Position numbers and translations under genes: made by a program. A stretch of DNA of 5,697 nucleotides from Clostridia bacterium (lineage in GTDB: Bacteria; Bacillota; Clostridia; Oscillospirales; Oscillospiraceae). How positions within the stretch are numbered: the stretch's first letter is position 1; each line of letters opens with the position of its first letter. A model generated the notes under the pieces. The model was not told the DNA's origin. It did no database searches and saw nothing but the letters and a program-made list of their open reading frames with translations. Positions 1 to 5,695 of the stretch are shown here, piece by piece. Where the stretch lies: contig QKDF01000111.1 of NCBI GenBank assembly GCA_003245395.1, positions 1-5,697 on the forward strand, written 5' to 3'.

Positions 1-1
1 C

Positions 2-394
2 GGTCCCATTACAAGAGGTGAATTTATCATGATGCTCGATAAATTCTACCAGTGGGATGCACCGGACAATACAATCGATCTGACGCAGTTTTCCGATTAT
101 TCCGAATTGGGGCAGTCCCTTACCGCCGTGGAGAAAGCCTTTTACAAGGGTTATATGCGGGGAGTCTTCATCGGTTACGGAGACGGCACGCTTCGTCCGA
201 ATGCTTCTACCAGCTATGAAGAGTTTGAACTGGTTATGCGCAGGATTCTGAATCAGCCGGATTTTAAGTGGGACGATACAGCCCTTGCTATCCAGCAGAA
301 AACCGGGTACACGTCACCCGGTCTGACAGATAAAGCAGCCTCCATGACCCGTGCAGAGGTGGTTTATTTTCTGGATTCGCAGCCACTGACATAA
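2..394 (+). CDS. SLH-domain protein, C-terminal part (5' end outside window)
   Basis: The reading frame is open from the left edge (codons start at nt 2) to TAA at 392-394, so this is the last 130 residues of a longer protein; the first internal ATG at nt 29 lies inside a domain and is not the start. It contains S-layer-homology repeats. The end of one repeat is at residues 1-15 (PITRGEF). A complete repeat follows at about residues 28-85, with the typical GYMRGVFIGYGDGTLRPN core. A third, divergent repeat ends in SMTRAEVVYFL near the C-terminus. SLH repeats in Bacillota bind secondary cell-wall polymers through a TRAE-like motif; here repeat 1 reads TRGE, repeat 2 is degenerate (TSYEE) and repeat 3 is TRAE. 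The protein is therefore probably secreted and held on the cell wall; its N-terminal function cannot be seen. It ends 23 nt before the chosen pilB start, with no visible terminator between, so co-transcription is likely. Confidence 0.85.
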   Translation, partial: GPITRGEFIMMLDKFYQWDAPDNTIDLTQFSDYSELGQSLTAVEKAFYKGYMRGVFIGYGDGTLRPNASTSYEEFELVMRRILNQPDFKWDDTALAIQQKTGYTSPGLTDKAASMTRAEVVYFLDSQPLT

Positions 395-403
395 CAAAAA
401 AAC

Positions 404-407
404 GGAG
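404..407 (+). promoter_or_regulatory. Ribosome binding site that decides the pilB start
   Basis: GGAG at 404-407 is the only Shine-Dalgarno-like match before pilB. It lies one base before the in-frame ATG at 409, too close to serve it, but ten bases before the in-frame GTG at 418. This favours GTG 418 as the start. Confidence 0.6.
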
Positions 408-417
408 TATGGGAAAC

Positions 418-2103
418 GTGGAAATTGCAGAAACTTTGCGAATAGGCGACATTTTACTTAAATTAAACTACATCACGCAGGATGAATTGGATCTTGCTTT
501 GAAGCAGCAGAAAACATCACACCGGAGACTGGGCGCGATTTTGATGGAACAGGGGGTTATTTCTCTGGAACAACTTATTTCCGCGCTTGACCAGCAGGGC
601 AGCAGATATGATTTGGATCTGGAACAGATCTATATTCCTCCCGAAGTTCCCCTGCTGATTTCTGAAAAACTCGCGCGGCGCCATACGATTATCCCCATTA
701 AGCTGGAGGATGATCTGATGACCCTCGCCATGGAAAATCCGGCGAATATGTTCGCGGTTGACGATGTCAAGCTTGCCACAGGCCTTCGTGTGAAATCGGT
801 TGGAGCGCCCTCGGGCCAAATCCAACGTTTCATTGGCATCTACTATGAAAAAAACTCAGCGGAAAAAGCAGTAGAAGAATTCAACAAGAGCTATCACGCA
901 GACGATATCACCGATATCGACGAAGCGCTGCTGGCCAACGTCGATTCCGCGCCGGTGGTAAAATTGCTGAACTCCCTGATCCGGCAGGCAGTGCAGCTCA
1001 ATGCCAGCGATATTCACATCGAGCCGATGGAAAATGATCTGCGTATCCGTTTCCGTCTGGACGGTGAACTGCGGGAAATCATGCGAATGGAAAAAACCAG
1101 CCATTCCGCCATCACCACCCGCATCAAGATTATAGGAAGTATGGATATTGCAGAAAAGCGCGTCCCGCAGGACGGCCGGGTTGAAATGACGGTGGATGGC
1201 CGTGTGGTGGATATGCGTCTTTCGGTAATGCCAACGGTTTATGGCGAGAAAATCGTCATCCGCCTGCTTGACCGCAGCGCCACCATCATCAGCAAACACG
1301 AGCTGGGCTTTTCACAGGAAAATCTGCGTCTGTTTGAAGAAATCATTCAGAACCCTTACGGCATCATTTTGGTATCGGGCCCGACGGGTTCAGGTAAAAC
1401 CACCACTCTCTATGCCATGCTGAAGGAACTCAATACCATCGGGCGCAATATCATCACGATTGAGGACCCTGTGGAATACCGCCTGAACGGCGTGAACCAA
1501 TCCCAAGTGAATACGAAAGCCGGCTACACCTTTGCAACCGGCTTGCGATCCATTCTGCGTCAGGACCCGGATATCATCATGATCGGAGAAATCCGGGATG
1601 CCGAAACCGCTGAGATTGCCGTCCGTGCCGCCATTACCGGGCATCTGGTGCTCAGTACCATCCATACAAACGACTCCGTTTCCACGATTTCGCGCCTGAT
1701 GAACATGGGAATTGAGCCCTATATGGTATCAAGCGCCATGGTGGGCGTGGTCGCTCAGCGTCTGACCAGAAAAATATGTACTGCCTGCAAAGAATCCTAT
1801 CACCCCAGTGAACGAGAGAAGCGGCTGCTGGGTATTTCGGACGATAATATCATGTTGTACCGGGGACGAGGCTGCGCCGCCTGCGGAAACTCCGGGTACA
1901 AGGGACGAACTGCAATCCATGAGATTCTGCCCATGCGAAACCGGATCAAAGACGCCGTCGATACGGGTGCGCCGATGGGGGAATTGAAAAAAATCGCTTT
2001 GGATCTCGGTATGACAACCCTGCATGATAGTTGCCGGGAGCTTGTTCTCCGTGGAGTAACCACCACGGATGAGCTCCTCCGCATTACGTATTCGATGGAT
2101 TGA
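418..2103 (+). CDS. pilB: Type IV pilus assembly (extension) ATPase PilB with N-terminal MshEN domain
   Basis: This is the cytoplasmic hexameric ATPase that drives pilin polymerisation on the PilC platform. Residues are numbered from the alternative ATG at 409 (564 aa; 561 from GTG 418). The N-terminal MshEN/GspE-N region (about 10-145) has two 24-residue motifs at 11-34 and 40-63. A linker and N2 domain follow at about 175-300, then the RecA-like ATPase. The Walker A motif is GPTGSGKT (324-331, K330), the Asp box IEDP is at 351-354, Walker B ends in GEIRD (393-397, E394), and the His box has H412 and H419. Paired cysteines C457xxC460 and C489xxC492 form the zinc-binding site typical of PilB/GspE. 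Length is normal and all catalytic residues are present. GTG 418 was preferred because of ribosome-site spacing; the ATG adds only three residues. pilT follows after 12 nt. The zinc site, the MshEN module and pairing with pilT and pilC favour PilB over a type II secretion GspE. Confidence 0.95.
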   Translation: MEIAETLRIGDILLKLNYITQDELDLALKQQKTSHRRLGAILMEQGVISLEQLISALDQQGSRYDLDLEQIYIPPEVPLLISEKLARRHTIIPIKLEDDLMTLAMENPANMFAVDDVKLATGLRVKSVGAPSGQIQRFIGIYYEKNSAEKAVEEFNKSYHADDITDIDEALLANVDSAPVVKLLNSLIRQAVQLNASDIHIEPMENDLRIRFRLDGELREIMRMEKTSHSAITTRIKIIGSMDIAEKRVPQDGRVEMTVDGRVVDMRLSVMPTVYGEKIVIRLLDRSATIISKHELGFSQENLRLFEEIIQNPYGIILVSGPTGSGKTTTLYAMLKELNTIGRNIITIEDPVEYRLNGVNQSQVNTKAGYTFATGLRSILRQDPDIIMIGEIRDAETAEIAVRAAITGHLVLSTIHTNDSVSTISRLMNMGIEPYMVSSAMVGVVAQRLTRKICTACKESYHPSEREKRLLGISDDNIMLYRGRGCAACGNSGYKGRTAIHEILPMRNRIKDAVDTGAPMGELKKIALDLGMTTLHDSCRELVLRGVTTTDELLRITYSMD

Positions 2104-2115
2104 GAAGGAGAGTAT

Positions 2116-3165
2116 ATGACTATTCAGGAGTATCTGTCCCAGGCCATCGCGGTGAATGCTTCCGATTTGCACATCACGGTGGGGAAGCCGCCCATTTTGC
2201 GTACCGACGGCGCGCTGGTGCCAGTCGGTGATCAACCGCTGACTCCTTCCGACACACTTGAAATGGTCAAGGAGATCTTGAATCCCGAACGCTTTTCCAT
2301 CCTGGAAAGCGTCGGGGAGTATGACTTTTCCTTCGGTATGAACAACCTTGGCCGGTTCCGCGTGAACGCATACAAACAGCGCGGCAGCTTCGGAATGGCG
2401 CTGCGCGTTGTGCACGGGAAAATACCAACCATGGAAGAGCTGCGGCTTCCCTCCATCGCGGCGGAATTGTCGCGTAAGCAGCGGGGACTGATTCTTGTCA
2501 CCGGGCCCACCGGTTCCGGTAAATCAACGACTCTTGCCTCCATGATTGACCTGATCAATACGGAGCGCGGCTGCCACATTATCACTTTGGAGGACCCCAT
2601 CGAATACCTGCACCAGCACAAGAGAAGCATGGTGAATCAGAGAGAGGTGGGCAGTGACACCAAGAGTTTTGCCAATGGTCTGCGCGCCGCACTGCGCGAA
2701 GACCCTGATGTCATTCTGGTCGGCGAAATGCGCGACCTCGAAACCATTTCCATTGCTGTTACCGCAGCGGAAACCGGACACCTTGTTCTCTCCACGGTGC
2801 ATACCATGGGCGCCGCAAATACCATCGACCGCATCATCGATATCTTCCCGCCCTATCAGCAGCAGCAGGTACGCGTTCAGTTGGCCGAGATTCTCAACGG
2901 TATCATCTCCCAACAGCTGATTGTCAAAAAAAATGAAAAGGGTCGCGTCGGCGCGTTCGAAGTCATGGTTTCCACAAACGCGATCCGAAATTTGATCCGC
3001 GAGGGGAAAACACACCAGATTCAGTCCAGTCTTCAAACAGGTGCAAAATTCGGCATGCATACGATGGACAATGACCTGCTTGAACTCTATCACCAAAATA
3101 TAATTTCCAGAGATTCTGTTCTGACGTATTGCTATGATCACGACTACGTTAAAAGCCAGATTTGA
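2116..3165 (+). CDS. pilT: Type IV pilus retraction ATPase PilT
   Basis: PilT is a hexameric cytoplasmic ATPase that depolymerises the pilus and powers twitching motility and DNA uptake. The 349-residue product has the usual PilT length. It has an N-terminal PAS-like domain (about 1-100, with NASDLHI at 14-20) and a RecA-like core. Walker A is GPTGSGKST (130-138, K136), the Asp box LEDPIEY is at 158-164, Walker B ends in GEMRD (203-207, E204), and the His box has H222 and H229. The retraction signature AIRNLIREGK (289-298) is fully conserved, which separates PilT from PilB-type extension ATPases and argues that it can retract. There is no N-terminal MshEN module and no zinc cysteines, as expected. 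AAGGAG at 2105-2110 lies five bases before the ATG and the gene starts 12 nt after pilB stops. The stop codon overlaps an out-of-frame ATG (TGATG, 3163-3167). Confidence 0.96.
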   Translation: MTIQEYLSQAIAVNASDLHITVGKPPILRTDGALVPVGDQPLTPSDTLEMVKEILNPERFSILESVGEYDFSFGMNNLGRFRVNAYKQRGSFGMALRVVHGKIPTMEELRLPSIAAELSRKQRGLILVTGPTGSGKSTTLASMIDLINTERGCHIITLEDPIEYLHQHKRSMVNQREVGSDTKSFANGLRAALREDPDVILVGEMRDLETISIAVTAAETGHLVLSTVHTMGAANTIDRIIDIFPPYQQQQVRVQLAEILNGIISQQLIVKKNEKGRVGAFEVMVSTNAIRNLIREGKTHQIQSSLQTGAKFGMHTMDNDLLELYHQNIISRDSVLTYCYDHDYVKSQI

Positions 3166-3220
3166 TGCCATTTAATCTCAGTCCATCGCGCGGACTTATG
3201 GAAAGGGGGCCCGGAGTTTT
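3166..3220 (+). other. pilT-pilC intergenic gap with small hairpin and pilC ribosome binding site
   Basis: This 55-nt gap is the largest one among the pil machine genes. AGTCC (3180-3184) and GGACT (3192-3196) can pair as a 5-bp stem with a 7-nt loop. No T-run follows, so it is not an intrinsic terminator. GGAG at 3213-3216, four bases before the pilC ATG, is the likely ribosome binding site; a further purine run lies at 3201-3209. No convincing promoter was seen. Confidence 0.4.
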
Positions 3221-4429
3221 ATGCCGCTCTATCATTTCAAAGCATTAACGGCGCAGGGGGTCGAAAAGGAAGGCAGCGAAGCCGCGGCCTCCTATTCCGA
3301 AATGCTGTCCCGAATCCGTCAGCGTCATTATTATCCCGTCAGCATCGAAGAAGTTATCACGGGAAAAGACATCAACACGCTTCCCATATTCGGGAAGGTT
3401 CGAATCAAGCATATCGCCGTGTTCTGCCGCCAGTTTGCCACCGTTCTGGGCGCCGGTGTCACCATTGTCAATTCCCTTGACATCCTGCGGCAGCAAACAC
3501 AGAATAAGCGCCTTCGAGACGTCATGGCGGAACTTTATGAGGATGTGCAGAAGGGACTGATTTTCTCGGAGTCGCTTAAAAAGCACCGGGATGTCTTCCC
3601 TGAGCTTATGATCCAGATGGTGGAGGCAGGCGAAGCCAGCGGCAGCCTGGATACTGTGATGCAGCGCATCGCGATACATTACGAAAAGGAGAACAAAATC
3701 AACAACCGCGTAAAAAGCGCAATGGTTTACCCCATCGTCCTGTCTATCGCCTGCGTGGCTGTGGTCGCTTTTCTCCTCACCACTGTAATGCCTACCTTTA
3801 TCGGAATGTTTGACGGCAGCGGGGTCTCCCTTCCCGCTCCCACACGCATGCTGATTTTCCTCAGCAATGGGCTGAAACATTTCTGGTACATCCTCCTGAT
3901 TGGAATTGCCGCCCTGATTTACCTGGCTCGCCGCTTTGTGGCCACAAAGGAAGGGCGGCTGACGGTGGATGGCTGGAAGCTGCGGATTCCCGTGATTAAG
4001 GGGCTGACGCAGAAGGTGGCCAGCGCGCGGTTTACCCGGACACTTTCGACTTTGATCACCAGCGGCATTCCTTTGTTGGAGGCCATGGAGGACGTGGCCG
4101 GCGCGGTGGGCAACGCCGTGATTGCGGAGGGCCTGATGTCGGCCCGGGAAGATATCCGGAAAGGCACGGCGCTCTCTGTTCCCATCCGAAAGATGGGGTA
4201 TTTCCCGCCCATGGTCTCCAGCATGGTGGAAATCGGTGAGGAATCCGGCAGTCTGGACGACATTTTGGAGAAGACGGCAAACATCTATGATGAAGAAGTA
4301 GAGATGGAAGTCCAGCGCATGCTTTCCCTTTTGGAGCCGATTTTGATTCTGTTCATGGCGGTTATCGTGGGATTTATTGCGATCTCCATGGTAATGCCGA
4401 TGTTTGATATGCTGCAAACTGTACAGTAA
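3221..4429 (+). CDS. pilC: Type IV pilus inner-membrane platform protein PilC (type II secretion F family)
   Basis: PilC is the integral membrane platform that couples the PilB and PilT motors to pilin insertion into or removal from the fibre base. The 402-residue length is typical. Two type II secretion F domains are visible, at about 65-190 and 268-392. Each holds the family signature: EAGEASGSLD at 135-144 and EIGEESGSLD at 337-346. Hydrophobic segments lie at about 168-192, 219-238 and 371-393, giving the usual three-helix topology with two cytoplasmic helical domains. The conserved proline-containing membrane starts YPIVLS (170-175) and EPILIL (372-377) are present. It follows pilT by 55 nt, and the sigma factor gene starts 22 nt after its stop, so all are probably co-transcribed. 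No truncation or frame break was seen. Confidence 0.95.
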   Translation: MPLYHFKALTAQGVEKEGSEAAASYSEMLSRIRQRHYYPVSIEEVITGKDINTLPIFGKVRIKHIAVFCRQFATVLGAGVTIVNSLDILRQQTQNKRLRDVMAELYEDVQKGLIFSESLKKHRDVFPELMIQMVEAGEASGSLDTVMQRIAIHYEKENKINNRVKSAMVYPIVLSIACVAVVAFLLTTVMPTFIGMFDGSGVSLPAPTRMLIFLSNGLKHFWYILLIGIAALIYLARRFVATKEGRLTVDGWKLRIPVIKGLTQKVASARFTRTLSTLITSGIPLLEAMEDVAGAVGNAVIAEGLMSAREDIRKGTALSVPIRKMGYFPPMVSSMVEIGEESGSLDDILEKTANIYDEEVEMEVQRMLSLLEPILILFMAVIVGFIAISMVMPMFDMLQTVQ

Positions 4430-4451
4430 GGCCTGACCTGAAAGGCGTCTT

Positions 4452-5165
4452 ATGGAAGCTGTGGACCGATCTCAGAAATTGAATGAGGCTGCGGATCGCT
4501 ACTTCCGCTGCAAGGACCAGGACTCCGCACAAGAGGTCGTGTCCGCGGCGTCTGGCCTGATCCGGTATTATATCCGGCTTTATGGCGGAGCGTGTGACTG
4601 GGACGATCTTTTTCAAACGGGGTGCCTTGCGCTTATGAAGGCGCTGAAAAACTATCAGCCCGATCAGCAGGCCAGCTTTGTCACCTATGCCTCCCACTGC
4701 ATTATGGGCGAAATCCGGCATATGGTGCGTAAAGAAACCTCCTTTTATCGCCCCGGCTGCATCATGGAGCTGCAATTCAAGGTGGACGGCATTGTGGAGG
4801 GGTATATCCAGCGCAAGGGTATCCCCCCGCCCATCGCCTATATTGCGCGGGAGCTGAACGTAAAGCCGGAGAGTGTGGCCGAGGTGATGCGGGCGGGTCT
4901 GGTCCGCTTTGACGAAATTGACACCGCCAAGATCCGCGGCCTGACATATGAGTCGTTCCATCTGCCCATCGAGGATAAGCTCACGCTGGCGCAGGCGGCC
5001 CGCGCGCTGAGTGACCTTCAGCGAAAAGTGCTGGATATGATTTTTTATCGCAATATGTCTCAGCAGCAGGTGGCCGACGAGATGGGGATCACCCAGCGAA
5101 CCGTCAGCAGGATTAAAGAGCGCAGTCTGGAAATCATGCGGGATGAACTGGAGAATGAAAAATAA
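4452..5165 (+). CDS. Sigma-70 family RNA polymerase sigma factor, SigB/SigF/SigG-like (group 3)
   Basis: This 237-residue protein is predicted to direct RNA polymerase to an alternative set of promoters. Region 2 spans about 31-97: DDLFQTG (51-57) is the classic core-binding signature, and FVTYASHCIMGEIRHMVRK (76-94) corresponds to regions 2.3-2.4, which melt and read the -10 element. Region 3 is at about 124-150 (IPPPIAYIARELNV). Region 4 is at about 184-232, with a helix-turn-helix (MSQQQVADEMGITQRTVSR, 202-220) that would read the -35 element. Region 1.1 is absent and regions 2, 3 and 4 are all present. This architecture and the GEI(R/Q) motif resemble SigB, SigF and SigG rather than SigA or an ECF factor. 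GAAAGG at 4440-4445 lies six bases before the ATG. It lies between pilC and pilA, which suggests control of pilin or pilus genes; that is inference. No anti-sigma or anti-anti-sigma gene is visible. Which promoters it reads is unknown. Confidence 0.88.
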   Translation: MEAVDRSQKLNEAADRYFRCKDQDSAQEVVSAASGLIRYYIRLYGGACDWDDLFQTGCLALMKALKNYQPDQQASFVTYASHCIMGEIRHMVRKETSFYRPGCIMELQFKVDGIVEGYIQRKGIPPPIAYIARELNVKPESVAEVMRAGLVRFDEIDTAKIRGLTYESFHLPIEDKLTLAQAARALSDLQRKVLDMIFYRNMSQQQVADEMGITQRTVSRIKERSLEIMRDELENEK

Positions 5166-5176
5166 TTCCCTGAAAT

Positions 5177-5206
5177 TTGTCTGAATTCGTCGGCCGCCGG
5201 TATAAT
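5177..5206 (+). promoter_or_regulatory. Probable pilA promoter
   Basis: TATAAT at 5201-5206 is a perfect housekeeping -10 box. TTGTCT at 5177-5182 matches 4 of 6 bases of TTGACA, with an 18-nt spacer that is very GC-rich near its 3' end. Transcription would begin near 5212-5214, leaving a leader of about 70 nt before pilA. The same stretch can also be read as GTCTGA (5179-5184), 13 nt, CGGTAT (5198-5203), close to the SigB-type pattern GTTTAA-N12-14-GGGTAT. The weak -35 suggests a need for an activator or an alternative sigma factor. No terminator separates it from the sigma gene. Confidence 0.6.
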
Positions 5207-5217
5207 ATGAGCGTGAA

Positions 5218-5239
5218 ACATAGGGGAACTCTCCGATGT
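5218..5239 (+). other. Short stem-loop in the pilA leader
   Basis: ACAT (5218-5221) can pair with ATGT (5236-5239), and GGGG (5223-5226) with CTCC (5231-5234, one G-U pair). These are separated by one A/G mismatch and close an AACT loop. It would sit within about 10 nt of the predicted mRNA 5' end, where such hairpins often stabilise transcripts. There is no following T-run, and it matches no riboswitch I recognise. Confidence 0.3.
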
Positions 5240-5268
5240 GGATCAATAAAAAAACAGGAACAGAAAAG

Positions 5269-5277
5269 AAAGGTGAT
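5269..5277 (+). promoter_or_regulatory. Strong ribosome binding site of pilA
   Basis: AAAGGTGAT closely matches the Gram-positive Shine-Dalgarno AAGGAGGTGAT in its 3' part, with AGGTG six bases before ATG 5282. It fixes the pilin start at 5282 rather than at the upstream in-frame TTG at 5177. Confidence 0.8.
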
Positions 5278-5281
5278 CGAA

Positions 5282-5695
5282 ATGAAAAAATTGTTGAAAA
5301 ACAAGAAGGGCTTCACCCTGATCGAACTCATCGTCGTCATCGCAATCCTGGGCATCCTGGCAGCCATCGCAATCCCCAGACTGGCTGGATTTACGGACAA
5401 AGCCAAAGAAGCAACTGATGAGGAATATGCAAACATTGTAGCACACTCCTATCAAACATTAATTGCAAGCGGCGATGTTGTATTAACCTCTTCCACGGCT
5501 AATACTACGATAACTATTGCTGCAGATGGGTCTTCTACCATTAGTAATACCAGCACTGCTTCAACAAGTTATACTGCTGAGTTAATAAAGCTGGAGCCGG
5601 TACAGGCATTGACGTCAGTTAAATACACAGCACACGGAATTGTTGTAACAATCAATGGTACGACTGGGCAATTGTCGTTGGCGGCAGGAACCTAA
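5282..5695 (+). CDS. pilA: Type IV prepilin (PilA-like major pilin candidate)
   Basis: This 137-residue prepilin has the class III leader MKKLLKNKKG (1-10), cut by prepilin peptidase before Phe11. The mature protein (127 aa) begins FTLIELIVVIAILGILAAIA, with the essential Glu at mature position 5 and the conserved IP helix break at 31-32. That segment is both the membrane anchor and the filament core helix. An amphipathic helix follows (about 36-62), then a variable domain in which residues 69-98 are 18/30 Ser or Thr. There are no cysteines, so no disulfide-closed D-region, which is common in Gram-positive pilins. It has its own promoter and a strong ribosome site, consistent with high expression as a major subunit, though a minor pilin or pseudopilin cannot be excluded. 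Codon usage changes sharply after about residue 45: all seven Ile codons at 14-31 are ATC, but only one of eight from residue 52 on is. The stop TAA (5693-5695) lies two bases before the window end. Confidence 0.93.
   Translation: MKKLLKNKKGFTLIELIVVIAILGILAAIAIPRLAGFTDKAKEATDEEYANIVAHSYQTLIASGDVVLTSSTANTTITIAADGSSTISNTSTASTSYTAELIKLEPVQALTSVKYTAHGIVVTINGTTGQLSLAAGT

Noticed and set aside
1381..2760. Repeated ATPase sequence in pilB and pilT as a DNA repeat or recent duplication
   Set aside because: The similarity is limited to shared Walker, Asp and His box motifs of an ancient ATPase family. The DNA differs, so the genes are ordinary paralogues.
3180..3196. Intrinsic terminator between pilT and pilC
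   Set aside because: Only a 5-bp stem with a 7-nt loop and no downstream T-run; the following bases are purine-rich.
3245..4417. Long minus-strand open frame (390 codons) opposite pilC
   Set aside because: It lies almost exactly inside pilC, which has clear F-domain signatures and a ribosome site. The antisense product is His- and Gln-rich with no recognisable domain, as expected for a mirror of codon-biased coding DNA.
418..4429. A type II secretion (GspE/GspF) or competence (ComGA/ComGB) locus instead of a T4P locus
   Set aside because: The intact PilT with AIRNLIREGK between the ATPase and platform genes is specific to retractile type IV pili, and no ComGC-like gene follows the platform gene directly.
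5166..5200. Terminator between the sigma gene and pilA
   Set aside because: The GC-rich CGGCCGCCGG (5191-5200) cannot form a stem with a proper loop and is followed by TATAAT rather than a T-run.
4374..5246. Minus-strand open frame (290 codons) opposite the sigma factor gene
   Set aside because: The plus strand encodes a convincing sigma factor across the same bases. The minus frame runs across the pilA promoter and shows no known motif.
5177..5281. Upstream in-frame TTG (5177) as the pilin start, giving a 172-residue product
   Set aside because: The extension would bury the prepilin leader, covers the promoter and has no ribosome site. ATG 5282 has a strong one and gives a standard 10-residue leader.
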